Below, in pieces: positions 54,422-63,090 of a DNA stretch of 64,000 nucleotides; position 1 is the first letter of the stretch, and the number at the start of each line of letters is the position of its first letter. Origin of the DNA: an uncultured Amylibacter sp. (lineage in GTDB: Bacteria > Pseudomonadota > Alphaproteobacteria > Rhodobacterales > Rhodobacteraceae). Location: positions 545,560 through 609,559 of the forward strand of contig CAJIZV010000001.1 in assembly GCA_905181935.1 (NCBI GenBank), written 5' to 3'. The notes below the pieces were generated by a model. The model was not told the origin of the DNA. It saw only the letters and a program-made list of their open reading frames with translations, and did not search any database. The position numbers and the translations under genes were made by a program.

Positions 54422-54625
54422 TTAGATATGCATCAATTTTAAATCTTTTATATCAACTCTTTGTCGCGTTTTTGTTGTAGGGCGTTGTGGTCGACAGGTA
54501 CGACGGGTCTCAGAAATGATCTGCTGGTTGGCGGTGGTGGGCGCGGGCGGCGAGGCAAGCAGCGAGGCCAACAGGGCGAGTAAATAGTGTTTATTAATAT
54601 GGGAAGATCTTTCATTAAATATCAT
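54422..54625 (-). CDS. Short ORF with signal-like N-terminus, possibly 5' part of a split gene
   Basis: A 67-residue frame whose start region contains NKHYLLALLASLLASPPAP, like a signal peptide, followed by an Arg/Thr-rich segment ending QRVDIKDLKLMHI. Sequence after this point continues sensibly in another frame (FKIDAYLKREAIKQE) into the gene at 54398, suggesting a frameshift or a designed overlap. Uncertain. Confidence 0.3.
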   Translation of the reverse strand: MIFNERSSHINKHYLLALLASLLASPPAPTTANQQIISETRRTCRPQRPTTKTRQRVDIKDLKLMHI

Positions 54626-54689
54626 TATGAGTGTATAAGACTCTACTTAACCCTTATAAACTCTATTGACCCCCCAGTGTCTAGACCAA

Positions 54690-55538
54690 TTAACTTACTA
54701 CATAGTTATCCAGCACGTACCTCCAGTACCACTCAAAGCCTCTACGCTTATCCGTCAACCCTCTCAGCCCACTGTGATGCCATTGTAGCCACCTACGAAC
54801 ATACTGCCGCAGCCGTGTGATACTGGCTGTGCGCTCAAGAAGCTGGCGAGAACGGTCTATTAGGCGGGTTAGGCTAACCTGTGAGGGCGTAAGCGGTCTA
54901 TGTGGCTCTAACCAGTATCCCAGAAAATCAAACCCCCTTCTTGTTGTTCCTATGAAGCGTTTCTTTGGATGCACCTCTACCTTGAGATCATCCAGCACAG
55001 CATACATCAGCTTGATAGCCTTACGCAGCTTGTGTCGTGTTGGAGCGAAGATCACATAGTCATCCATGTACCTCTGATAGCGTATGCCTGTCGTGGCCTG
55101 TAAGTCTTCCATCAGCTTGTCGAGCGGTGTTAGGTACAGCGCACCAATTAAAGGTGATATGGCTCCACCAGCAACCATGCCTTTGCCACTCTTGTTATGA
55201 TTTGGAAGCGACAAATACTCAGACACAATGCTGATGACTGCTGGTGTCACCTGATACTGTCTCAGGAGGTCTAGGATGATCTGATGATCCATACTGCTGT
55301 AGTATGACCTGACATCAAACCTAGCCACATAGCCGAAGTGGTTACACAGCCTCTGACTGTAGCGGACTGATAGCTTAACCCCGCCATGACCTTTGATATG
55401 AGAACACCTACGGCTCAGGTGGGGCTTTAGCTGATCATAAAGGACAGTCTTCACGTGTTTCAGCAGCCCAGATGTATCAGGCGACCAACGGACAAACTTA
55501 TGCCCATTCTCAAACCAAGTGTTGCGTAGTGTCAGCAT
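54690..55538 (-). CDS. Free-standing reverse transcriptase (retron-type RT domain)
   Basis: A 282-residue RNA-directed DNA polymerase. Palm motifs are complete: Asp75 in VARFDVRSYYSSMDH, the template/primer motif GGAISPLIGALYLTPLD (residues 124-140), catalytic Asp159-Asp160 in QRYMDDYVIF and the downstream RRGFDFLGYWL motif. It lacks endonuclease and maturase parts and has only a short thumb-like tail. The N-terminus includes CSHIKGHGGVK, a feature of a widespread family of short RTs I know only as 'retron-type' proteins. No template repeat or variable repeat typical of diversity-generating elements was found nearby, and no group II intron RNA. It lies between IS6 remnants next to small unknown ORFs. 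Base composition is more GC-rich than the backbone. Confidence 0.9.
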   Translation of the reverse strand: MLTLRNTWFENGHKFVRWSPDTSGLLKHVKTVLYDQLKPHLSRRCSHIKGHGGVKLSVRYSQRLCNHFGYVARFDVRSYYSSMDHQIILDLLRQYQVTPAVISIVSEYLSLPNHNKSGKGMVAGGAISPLIGALYLTPLDKLMEDLQATTGIRYQRYMDDYVIFAPTRHKLRKAIKLMYAVLDDLKVEVHPKKRFIGTTRRGFDFLGYWLEPHRPLTPSQVSLTRLIDRSRQLLERTASITRLRQYVRRWLQWHHSGLRGLTDKRRGFEWYWRYVLDNYVVS

Positions 55539-55591
55539 GTGGTCTGTTGGTACAACTCCTGAGACATTTGGTCCAACTTATTAATCCGCAT
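55532..55591 (-). CDS. Short ORF overlapping the reverse transcriptase start
   Basis: An ATG at 55591 opens MRINKLDQMSQELYQQTTC and stops at TGA 55534-55532, so ATGCTGA joins its end to the RT start. The frame is open upstream to 55660 (KYKDAQRITTTSLSLLHTEA) without an ATG, so this is possibly the tail of a larger accessory protein or an element of coupling. Confidence 0.35.
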   Translation of the reverse strand: MRINKLDQMSQELYQQTTC

Positions 55592-55897
55592 TTCAGCTTC
55601 GGTGTGAAGTAGTGACAACGAGGTAGTGGTTATTCTCTGGGCATCTTTATACTTAGGCCGCTAAGGTCTAAAGCCAACTAAAAGCCCCAACGATAACAAC
55701 AACAACCACAAAAGCCCCTTTAGCCCTCTTTTTGAAGTCCATTGATTACCAAGGGTACGGGGGGTCTCATTTGTCGACCATGGGACCCATTGGCTGATTC
55801 TTCAAATAGATGATTGATTTTAGTGTAAAACGTAGTGTAAATATTAACCCAATTAAGGGCATAACTTATTGTTTTATATATGTTTAAAGTAAGTGGC
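55592..55897. other. Region upstream of the reverse transcriptase, no intact gene
   Basis: On the minus strand this contains two related GGGGCTTTT blocks (near 55677-55711) and a small hairpin CTTAG-GCCG-CTAAG (55652-55665). It would be a place to look for a noncoding RNA used by the RT. An open frame at 55720-56058 belongs partly to the IS6 remnant. Confidence 0.35.
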
Positions 55898-56110
55898 GGT
55901 GTTGTCAGACAAAGCCAAACACGTCTCAAAGTGCCGCGCTCATGCAAGATATGTTCAACTTGGCGAAAACTCAGCGGGTAACGCACGTAATACATAACCG
56001 CTAAGCGGATAATTTTGGGAGACGTTTTGAAGTACTTAAATGGGTTTTTTGATGTCATTCATAAAAGTTAGGGACCAACCAATGGGACGTCAAGTTTGTC
56101 TGACAATGCC
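55898..56110 (-). mobile_element. IS6-family mini-element with transposase 5' end
   Basis: Ends are GGTGTTGTCAGACAAAG at 55898 and, reversed, GGCATTGTCAGACAAAC ending at 56110. From 56058 the minus strand encodes a true IS6 transposase N-terminus (FKYFKTSPKIIRLAVMYYVR and YPLSFRQVEHILHERG, up to about 55932) and then jumps directly to the other terminal region. A large internal deletion has left a 213-base element. No target duplication seen. Confidence 0.75.
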
Positions 56111-56254
56111 CTATAGAGGCCTTAAGGTGCTCAGAATTACGTTTGCTCTTCTTAGTTGTCACATTGAGTATTGCATTCGCGCCGATCTTATCCTATGAGA
56201 ATCCAGAATTAAATTGGTTCGCCCACAAAAAATAGCGCGCCAGTCACAACATAA

Positions 56255-56345
56255 TCCGTCGGGGAGCCCATTTGGGCTGAGAGGTGCATGCACCGACCCG
56301 TCGAACCTGATCCGGGTCATACCGGCGTAGGGAACGGGTAAAATC
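56255..56345 (+). promoter_or_regulatory. TPP (THI-box) riboswitch
   Basis: Conserved elements are in order: GGGGAGCC (56261-56268), CTGAGAGGTGC (56277-56287), GCACCGACCC(G), TCGAACCTGATCCGG and TACCGGCGTAGGGAAC. This is the complete THI element that binds thiamine pyrophosphate. It sits about 65 bases before the first gene of the thiamine operon and should repress it when TPP is plentiful. Confidence 0.96.
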
Positions 56346-56408
56346 TGCGACACTGATCGCGCATGGCTCATTCTCACGTTGGTATACCCACACTTTGGAG
56401 ACGTGCCT

Positions 56409-57215
56409 GTGAGGAAAAAGACCCCAATTGTCCTGACCATTGCTGGATCCGATAGTGCCGGCGGTGCCGGCATACAAGCCGATCTTAAAGCTATTTCCGC
56501 AAACAGTGTGTATGGGGCAAGTGTCATCACCGCTGTGACTGCCCAAAACACCACTGCTGTGATTGCGGTGCACGAGGTTCCAGCCGACGTCGTTGCCGCG
56601 CAAATCGATGCAGTCTTATCGGACCTCGATGTTGATGTGATCAAACTGGGGATGCTTTTCTCTGTATCAATCATTAAGGCGACTTCCAAACGTCTGATCA
56701 CGTTTGATGGCCCTGTTGTTGTCGACCCAGTGATGATCGCAAAATCGGGTGACGCACTTTTGCAAGACGTCGCAGTAGACGCGCTTATCAGGCACATCCT
56801 ACCGCACGCGAACCTTCTCACACCGAATTTACCCGAAGCCGCGAGGTTATTGAACAGCTCTGAGGCGACAACCCCAGAAGAGATGGTAGCACAGGGGCGA
56901 CAGTTGATCGAGCTGGGGCCAAAGGCGGTTTTGATGAAGGGTGGTCATGCAGTTGGCGGTATCTGCACCGACGTGCTGGTGAATGCAAACGGCGTCATTG
57001 CCACATACGCCGCACCGCGGATCCACACCCGCAACACCCATGGCACTGGATGCACCTATTCCTCTGCCATTGCCGCGCAACTTGCAAATGGGCTTGATCT
57101 AAAGAATGCCGTTACAGTGGCGCACGGATATCTCCAAGCAGCGATCAAAGCTGCGGACAATTTACACATCGGCAAAGGCCACGGCCCTGTTCATCATTTC
57201 CACGGTCAATGGTGA
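56409..57215 (+). CDS. thiD: Hydroxymethylpyrimidine (phosphate) kinase ThiD
   Basis: A 268-residue ribokinase-fold kinase phosphorylating HMP and HMP-P. IAGSDSAGGAGIQADLKAIS near the N-terminus and HGTGCTYSSAIAAQLANG near the C-terminus (with anion-hole GTGC) are diagnostic, as is VVDPVMIAKSG. The frame is open from 56379 (ATG), but family alignment favours a GTG at 56409 (or 56403), after which VRKKTPIVLTIAGSD begins. First gene after the riboswitch. GC-rich codon use. Confidence 0.93.
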   Translation: MRKKTPIVLTIAGSDSAGGAGIQADLKAISANSVYGASVITAVTAQNTTAVIAVHEVPADVVAAQIDAVLSDLDVDVIKLGMLFSVSIIKATSKRLITFDGPVVVDPVMIAKSGDALLQDVAVDALIRHILPHANLLTPNLPEAARLLNSSEATTPEEMVAQGRQLIELGPKAVLMKGGHAVGGICTDVLVNANGVIATYAAPRIHTRNTHGTGCTYSSAIAAQLANGLDLKNAVTVAHGYLQAAIKAADNLHIGKGHGPVHHFHGQW

Positions 57216-58210
57216 TGGTAGAGGCTACTATCATCGGTGCCGGTGTGGCGGGATTATGCATCGCTCGCGAACTATTGGATCGTGGCGCTGACGTCATGCT
57301 CGTCGATAGGCATACGAAATCTGGCGCACATGCATGTTCATGGTGGGCGGGCGGCATGCTTGCCCCGCTTTGTGAAGGCGAAAGCGCCGAAGAACCAGTT
57401 GTCCGTCTGGGACGCGAAGCAGCCGATTGGTGGGAGGCTAAAACCGAAGCTGTCCACCGATGCGGATCGCTTGTTGTATCCCCCGCCCACGACAAGTCTG
57501 ATCTCGTGCAGTTCGCTCGCCGAACAACCGGTTTCCGCGAAGTTACGGGATCTGAGATTTCAAATCTTGAACCTGATCTAGGGAACCGTTTCTCGAAAGG
57601 ACTGTTTTTTGAGAGCGAAGCCCATCTTGCGCCACGCACAGCCCTCGACCAACTACGGGACAGCCTTGTGGCTGATGGGGGCCAGTTTGCACAAGACGAT
57701 GCGGATCCTGCCAAATATGCACAGCGTGGTTTGACCATCGATTGCAGGGGCTACCAGGCCAAAGATAGACACAAAGATTTGCGCGGCGTCAAAGGTGAAA
57801 TGTTGATTTTATCTTGTCCAGATGTCGCCTTAACACGACCGATCAGAATGCTTCACCCGCGTATACCACTGTACATTGTACCACGAGGGGAAGGTATCTT
57901 TATGCTCGGGGCGACAATGGTTGAAGGCCACGCAGGCAAGCACGTCACTGCACGTGCGTTGCTGGAATTATTGAGTGCTGCTTATGCCTTGAACCCGGCG
58001 TTTGGAGAGGCCGAGGTGATTGAGACCGGCGTCGACAGCCGTCCTGCCTTTCCCGACAACTTGCCACGTATCAGACGCGATGGAAACTTGATCAGTGCCA
58101 ATGGCCTGTTCCGGCACGGGTTCCTTTTGGCTCCGGCCCTCGCACGAATGGTGGCTGATTTAATCTTTGATAACAAAAATCCCGAGGTGATGGATGAAAC
58201 TGCTGCTTAA
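57215..58210 (+). CDS. thiO: Glycine oxidase-type FAD enzyme ThiO
   Basis: A 331-residue flavoprotein making dehydroglycine for thiazole synthesis. The FAD-binding motif ATIIGAGVAGLCIARELLDR opens the protein, and the substrate region includes WWAGGMLAP. The start at 57215 shares one base with the thiD stop (TGATG); an ATG at 57209 is two codons upstream. It overlaps thiS by 17 bases. Confidence 0.9.
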   Translation: MVEATIIGAGVAGLCIARELLDRGADVMLVDRHTKSGAHACSWWAGGMLAPLCEGESAEEPVVRLGREAADWWEAKTEAVHRCGSLVVSPAHDKSDLVQFARRTTGFREVTGSEISNLEPDLGNRFSKGLFFESEAHLAPRTALDQLRDSLVADGGQFAQDDADPAKYAQRGLTIDCRGYQAKDRHKDLRGVKGEMLILSCPDVALTRPIRMLHPRIPLYIVPRGEGIFMLGATMVEGHAGKHVTARALLELLSAAYALNPAFGEAEVIETGVDSRPAFPDNLPRIRRDGNLISANGLFRHGFLLAPALARMVADLIFDNKNPEVMDETAA

Positions 58211-58391
58211 TGGTGCATCAATCGATGCGCAGGTCACTACACTGGCCGACCTAATTGTGATCGAAGGCTTTGGTGGTGCGAAAATCGCAACTGCAGTAAA
58301 TGGCACGTTTGTCCCTGCCCTCGCGCGTGTTGATCACATTCTCAGGGCCGGTGACGCCGTCGAAGTCCTTGCCCCGATGCAGGGAGGATAG
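58194..58391 (+). CDS. thiS: Sulfur-carrier protein ThiS
   Basis: A 65-residue beta-grasp protein ending in Gly-Gly (VLAPMQGG), the residue adenylated by ThiF and turned into thiocarboxylate for the thiazole sulfur. It starts inside thiO and ends three bases before thiG. Confidence 0.94.
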   Translation: MKLLLNGASIDAQVTTLADLIVIEGFGGAKIATAVNGTFVPALARVDHILRAGDAVEVLAPMQGG

Positions 58392-58394
58392 GGC

Positions 58395-59168
58395 ATGCGC
58401 GATTTTTACGGCACGGCATTGTCTAACGGTTTGATGCTGGGGACGGCACAATATCCGTCGCCTGCGATTCTGGCGGACGCATTCAAACGCAGTGGCGCTA
58501 GCGTTGCAACGGTGTCTTTGCGCCGCGAAAGCGGGCAAGATCTTGCAGGGCAGGATTTCTGGCAACTAATTCGTGATCTCGGCGTGCATATTCTACCGAA
58601 TACCGCAGGATGTCACAGCGTCAAAGAAGCCGTAACGACGGCGCATATGGCACGCGAGGTTTTCGATACCATGTGGATAAAACTTGAAGTCATTGGTGAA
58701 GAAGACACGCTGCAACCTGATATCTTTGGGTTGGTCGACGCCGCTCGTATTCTGACCGAAGAAGGGTTTCAGGTGTTCCCATACACGACCGAAGATTTGG
58801 TTGTAGCTGACAAATTATTGCATGCTGGATGCGAGGTCTTGATGCCCTGGGGCGCGCCCATTGGGTCAGGTCTTGGGTTGAACAACATATTTGGATTGCG
58901 GGCCATGCGCGCCCACTTTCCTGATGTGCCTTTGGTGATTGATGCGGGCCTTGGCTTGCCATCACAAGCGGCGGCGGCAATAGAAATGGGCTTTGATGCG
59001 GTTTTGTTAAACACCGCTGTGGCCAAGGCAGGTGATCCGGCCGCTATGGCCGAGGCGTTCGCCTCAGCAGTTAAAGCAGGTCAATTGGCCAACGCAGCTG
59101 ATCCAATGGAGCCACGCGACATGGCGGTTCCCTCAACACCTGTAATCGGAAAGGCATTTTTGACATGA
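58395..59168 (+). CDS. thiG: Thiazole synthase ThiG
   Basis: A 257-residue TIM-barrel enzyme joining deoxyxylulose 5-phosphate, dehydroglycine and ThiS sulfur. The Schiff-base Lys is in [11 protein letters not shown]. Other motifs are [35 protein letters not shown] and [15 protein letters not shown]. It overlaps thiE by four bases. Confidence 0.95.
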   Translation: MRDFYGTALSNGLMLGTAQYPSPAILADAFKRSGASVATVSLRRESGQDLAGQDFWQLIRDLGVHILPNTAGCHSVKEAVTTAHMAREVFDTMWIKLEVIGEEDTLQPDIFGLVDAARILTEEGFQVFPYTTEDLVVADKLLHAGCEVLMPWGAPIGSGLGLNNIFGLRAMRAHFPDVPLVIDAGLGLPSQAAAAIEMGFDAVLLNTAVAKAGDPAAMAEAFASAVKAGQLANAADPMEPRDMAVPSTPVIGKAFLT

Positions 59169-59761
59169 CATTAGATCGATTTTACCCAATTTTCGACAGT
59201 GCAGATTGGATTGAACGGCTCGTCCCGCTTGGGATTAAGCTGGTGCAGTTGCGAATCAAAGACGCCCCCTTGGCCGTCGTTCGCGATCATATACGACGTG
59301 CAAAATCGGTTTGTGACACATATAATTGCACGTTGATTATCAACGATTACTGGTTGGCCGCGATTGATGAGGGGTGCGATTACATTCACCTCGGACAAGA
59401 AGATCTTGATGATGCTGACATCAAAGCCATTCGCGCGGCAGGATTACAGTTTGGGATCAGTACCCACGACAAAACAGAGCTGACCCGTGCAATTGCGTTG
59501 CACCCTAACTACGTCGCGCTAGGACCGATCTATCCAACAATTTTGAAGAAAATGAAATGGCATGAACAAGGTGTTTCTAAGCTGACAACATGGCGTGGTT
59601 TGATTGGTGATATACCCCTGATCGCAATTGGTGGCATGTCGATTGATCGCGCAGTGGGTGCACTCCAGGCGGGTGCCGATGTGGTGGCGGCAGTCACAGA
59701 CATCACGTTAAATGAAAACCCAGAGCGCCGTGTTCACGCATGGTTGGCCGCAACCCGATGA
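59165..59761 (+). CDS. thiE: Thiamine phosphate synthase ThiE
   Basis: A 198-residue TIM-barrel enzyme coupling HMP-PP with thiazole phosphate. Visible are [49 protein letters not shown] and [20 protein letters not shown]. It overlaps thiF by four bases (ATGA). Confidence 0.94.
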   Translation: MTLDRFYPIFDSADWIERLVPLGIKLVQLRIKDAPLAVVRDHIRRAKSVCDTYNCTLIINDYWLAAIDEGCDYIHLGQEDLDDADIKAIRAAGLQFGISTHDKTELTRAIALHPNYVALGPIYPTILKKMKWHEQGVSKLTTWRGLIGDIPLIAIGGMSIDRAVGALQAGADVVAAVTDITLNENPERRVHAWLAATR

Positions 59762-60753
59762 ATAGGTACGCACGCCAAATATGCATGTCTGAAATTGGGG
59801 AAACTGGCCAAGCAGCCATCCGTGCTGCACATGTGTTGGTTGTTGGGGTTGGCGGGCTTGGCGCGCCGGTGTTGCAGTACCTGGTCGGGGCTGGTGTTGG
59901 TCGGTTGACGCTGGTGGATGGTGATCGTGTGACGTTGTCAAACTTGCACCGACAAACCTTGTTTCGTGAAACAGATGTAGGCACATCCAAAGCCCAGGTT
60001 GCGGCTCTCACACTTCGAACATTGAACAATGATTGCGTGATCGACATTTATGATGCCCGGCTTGACCCAGAAAATGTGCACGCGTTGGTCGGCCAAAGCA
60101 CCCTTGTGCTGGATTGTGCCGACAGTTTTGCCACAAGTTATACGCTGTCCGATACGTGCCGTGTGCTTCAAGTACCATTGATAAGCGCATCAGTCTTGGG
60201 GTTTTCAGGCTATGTTGGCGGTTTTTGTGGTACGGCACCGTCGCTGCGTGCAGTGTTTCCTGACCTGCCAGATCGCGCAGCCTCATGTGCGACAGCGGGG
60301 GTCATGGGCCCTGTTGTCGGCATGATTGGGGCAGCGCAGGCGCAGATGGCATTAGGGTGTTTGACCAGACAAAGCCCCTCACCACTAGGCCAGTTGATCA
60401 GCTTTGATATGCAGACATTTCGCACAGCGGGCTTTCGGTTCGACGCAGCACCGGACCCGACGCCAGACCTGACTTTCATTGCTGCCACACAGATTACAAC
60501 GTCTGATTTTGTCGTGGAACTGCGTGACGCAGATGAAATCTTGACTCCGATTACCGCGTCGGCCCACCGATTAAGCGTCGTAGAATTTACAAATCAACAC
60601 CCTGCTCCAGCTACGGCTCAACGCGCCGTATTTGCCTGTAGATCAGGGTTGCGCGCATGGCAGGCAGCGACACATCTCAGGTCCTACTGGGATGGAGAAA
60701 TTACTTTACTTGCAATGGGTGATACACCCCCTAATGAAAGACAAACATCATGA
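59758..60753 (+). CDS. thiF: ThiS adenylyltransferase ThiF (HesA/MoeB family)
   Basis: A 331-residue E1-like enzyme adenylating ThiS. The nucleotide motif is VVGVGGLGAPVLQYLVGAGV, followed by LVDGDRVTLSNLHRQ and FRETDVGTSKA. The start at 59758 ([15 protein letters not shown]) overlaps thiE; the frame is open six codons further back. A short C-terminal extension ends after a rhodanese-like stretch (AVFACRSGLRAWQAA), which may help transfer sulfur. Confidence 0.92.
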   Translation: MNRYARQICMSEIGETGQAAIRAAHVLVVGVGGLGAPVLQYLVGAGVGRLTLVDGDRVTLSNLHRQTLFRETDVGTSKAQVAALTLRTLNNDCVIDIYDARLDPENVHALVGQSTLVLDCADSFATSYTLSDTCRVLQVPLISASVLGFSGYVGGFCGTAPSLRAVFPDLPDRAASCATAGVMGPVVGMIGAAQAQMALGCLTRQSPSPLGQLISFDMQTFRTAGFRFDAAPDPTPDLTFIAATQITTSDFVVELRDADEILTPITASAHRLSVVEFTNQHPAPATAQRAVFACRSGLRAWQAATHLRSYWDGEITLLAMGDTPPNERQTS

Positions 60754-61688
60754 AAATCACCACACTAACGGCAGTTTTATCCCTTGCCGCTTCGCCGCTT
60801 ATGGCTGATGACAAAATGACCGTGCTGTTGGATTGGTTCATCAACCCTGACCATGGCCCAATCATTGTCGCCCAAGAAAAAGGCTACTTTTCTGAGCAGG
60901 ATCTAGAGGTCGAGATCATCGCACCCGCAGACCCGTCTGATCCACCTAAACTGGTGGCAGCGGGACATGCAGATCTTGCGATCTCGTATCAACCACAACT
61001 GCATCTGCAAATCCACGAAGGTCTTCCGCTGAAACGGGTGGGCACTTTGGTTGCGACGCCGCTGAATTGCCTTTTGGCCTTAGCTGATGGTCCAATCAAA
61101 ACACCGGCTGATCTGGCAGGTAAAAAAGTAGGCTTTTCGGTCGGCGGCGTAGAAGAAGCAGTTTTAGGTTCAATCCTGCGTCATCACGGATTGTCACTGG
61201 ATGATATTGAGCTGATCAATGTGAACTGGTCGCTGTCCCCCTCGTTGATGTCGGGTCAGGTGGATGCAGTCATCGGCGCGTACCGAAATTTTGAGCTGAA
61301 TCAGATGGAAATAGAAGGTGTTGAAGGTAAATGCTTTTTTGTTGAGGAAGAAGGCCTGCCATCTTATGACGAGCTGATTTATGTCGCCAACCCTGTGACG
61401 ATGGACAAGGACATGATCGCCCGTTTCTTGGCCGCGACCGAGAAAGCGACGCAATACATCGTGAATCACCCTCAAGACAGCTGGGAGATTTTCTCGGGTA
61501 CCTCTGCTGAGTTGCAGGACGAGCTGAATGCCAAGGCTTGGGTCGATACAGTGCCGCGCTTTGCATTGCGCCCGACGGCCATGGATCAAGGTCGTTATGC
61601 TGCATTCGAGGCGTTCTTGTATGAGGCCGGTCTGATCCCCAGCCAGAACCCAGTGTCCAAAATCGCTATCGATGTGACGGCGAACTGA
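60750..61688 (+). CDS. thiY: HMP-precursor ABC transporter substrate-binding protein ThiY
   Basis: A 312-residue exported NMT1/THI5-like protein with signal MKITTLTAVLSLAASPLMAD. Mature-protein motifs are LLDWFINPDHGPIIVAQEKG, AHGADLAISYQPQ-like GHADLAISYQPQLHLQ and ANPVTMDKDMIARFL. It is expected to bind formylaminopyrimidine or HMP in the periplasm. Location between thiF and tenA supports thiamine pyrimidine import. One base overlaps tenA. Confidence 0.9.
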   Translation: MKITTLTAVLSLAASPLMADDKMTVLLDWFINPDHGPIIVAQEKGYFSEQDLEVEIIAPADPSDPPKLVAAGHADLAISYQPQLHLQIHEGLPLKRVGTLVATPLNCLLALADGPIKTPADLAGKKVGFSVGGVEEAVLGSILRHHGLSLDDIELINVNWSLSPSLMSGQVDAVIGAYRNFELNQMEIEGVEGKCFFVEEEGLPSYDELIYVANPVTMDKDMIARFLAATEKATQYIVNHPQDSWEIFSGTSAELQDELNAKAWVDTVPRFALRPTAMDQGRYAAFEAFLYEAGLIPSQNPVSKIAIDVTAN

Positions 61689-62368
61689 TGGGCCCTGATT
61701 ATGGCAAAACCTTCGCGCTATGGCGCGAAGGGGCAGCGGGGCTGTGGCGCGATTATACCCATCATGCCTTTGTCGAAGGGTTGCGGGATGGTACATTACC
61801 GCGCGCGGAGTTCTTGCATTATCTAATCCAAGACTATGTGTTTCTGGTTCACTTTTCGCGGGCTTGGTCTTTGGCTGTGGTCAAATCCGAAACGCTAGAA
61901 GAAATGAAGGTCTGCGCGGGTACCGTCGATGCCCTCGTTAATCAAGAGATGTCGTTACATGTCAAAACCTGTGCAGCAGAAGGTATTGATGAGGTAACAT
62001 TGTTTAATGCATCTGAATCTGTCGAAAACCTCGCCTATACGCGATATGTGATGGACGCGGGAATGCAGGGCGATTTTTTGGACATGATGGCAGCATTAGC
62101 TCCCTGTGTCATGGGGTATGGTGAAATTGGTTTACGGCTGGCAGCCGACAAAGTTGACAACACGCCCTACGCGGAATGGATTGCCACATATGCGGACCCG
62201 GAGTATCAGGCTGTTTGTACCAACATTGGGGCAATGATCGACAATGCCGTCACCCAAAGGATTGGTGATTTATCCACCTCACCACGTACTTCGGTTTTGC
62301 AAAATCGCTTTAGCATGGCAACACAGCTTGAGGTTGGGTTTTGGAAAATGGGTTTGAAAGGCCTATGA
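61688..62368 (+). CDS. tenA: Aminopyrimidine aminohydrolase TenA (thiaminase II family)
   Basis: A 226-residue helical enzyme turning aminomethyl-HMP, a thiamine breakdown product, to HMP. Features are HHAFVEGLRDGTLPRAEFLH, YLIQDYVFL and the catalytic-Cys region AALAPCVMGYGEIG. This supports a salvage rather than de novo route to the pyrimidine. It overlaps the ATPase gene by four bases. Confidence 0.92.
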   Translation: MGPDYGKTFALWREGAAGLWRDYTHHAFVEGLRDGTLPRAEFLHYLIQDYVFLVHFSRAWSLAVVKSETLEEMKVCAGTVDALVNQEMSLHVKTCAAEGIDEVTLFNASESVENLAYTRYVMDAGMQGDFLDMMAALAPCVMGYGEIGLRLAADKVDNTPYAEWIATYADPEYQAVCTNIGAMIDNAVTQRIGDLSTSPRTSVLQNRFSMATQLEVGFWKMGLKGL

Positions 62369-63090
62369 CCAAATCACCAGGAATTTTGTTAAAAGGTAGA
62401 CATTGCATCGACGGCATAGCTTTGTTTGATGCAAACCTGCATATTTCCAGTGAACAATGGACCTGTTTATTGGGCCGCTCCGGTGTGGGGAAATCTACGA
62501 TCCTTCGGTTGATCCTTGGGCTTGAAACAGGTGGGCACTTCACCGGCAGCTTTACGGCGTCGGATGACATGCCGTTGGCAGGTCGCATTAGTTATATGGC
62601 TCAATCTGATTTACTTCTTCCATGGTTGTCCGTTCTTGACAATGTTTGTATTGGTGCACATTTGCGTGGCGAAAAACCAGATATAGGTTTTGCCAATGAC
62701 CTCATTGGTCGTGTAGGACTGTTCGAGCATATTGATCAAAAACCAAACACGCTTTCGGGTGGTATGCGTCAACGGGCAGCACTGGCACGTACGTTATTTG
62801 AAGATCGACCTATTGTGTTTTTGGATGAACCTTTCTCGTCATTGGATGCAGGTACTCGCGCAGATATGCAGGAATTGGCCACTAGGGTTTTGAAAGATCG
62901 CACCGTTTTGCTAGTAACCCATGATCCAGCTGAAGCTGCACGGATTGGACATCAGATCATCGTCATGTCAGCCCAAGAAACCCATAACTGGCCTGTTCCC
63001 CCAACACCAGTTCTGCGTGAAATCAATGATCCACAAACGCTTGTGTGTCAGGCCAAACTTCTCGATTATTTGCGGGGTATTGCAGCATGA
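62365..63090 (+). CDS. thiZ: HMP-precursor ABC transporter ATP-binding protein ThiZ
   Basis: A 241-residue ATPase. Walker A is GRSGVGKST, the signature is [14 protein letters not shown] and Walker B is IVFLDEPFSSLDAGTRAD. The start at 62365 overlaps the tenA stop; the frame is open upstream inside tenA. Coupled to thiX by four bases. Confidence 0.9.
   Translation: MTKSPGILLKGRHCIDGIALFDANLHISSEQWTCLLGRSGVGKSTILRLILGLETGGHFTGSFTASDDMPLAGRISYMAQSDLLLPWLSVLDNVCIGAHLRGEKPDIGFANDLIGRVGLFEHIDQKPNTLSGGMRQRAALARTLFEDRPIVFLDEPFSSLDAGTRADMQELATRVLKDRTVLLVTHDPAEAARIGHQIIVMSAQETHNWPVPPTPVLREINDPQTLVCQAKLLDYLRGIAA

Noticed and set aside
54690..55538. Diversity-generating retroelement or group II intron as an explanation for the RT
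   Set aside because: The RT motif is GGAISPLIG, not the SQ-type motif of DGR enzymes, no template/variable repeat pair was seen, and there is no maturase domain or recognisable intron RNA. A full search could not be run.
56159..56821. A 220-codon minus-strand frame across the riboswitch and thiD
   Set aside because: It is antisense to a clear TPP riboswitch and thiD and has no recognisable protein features.
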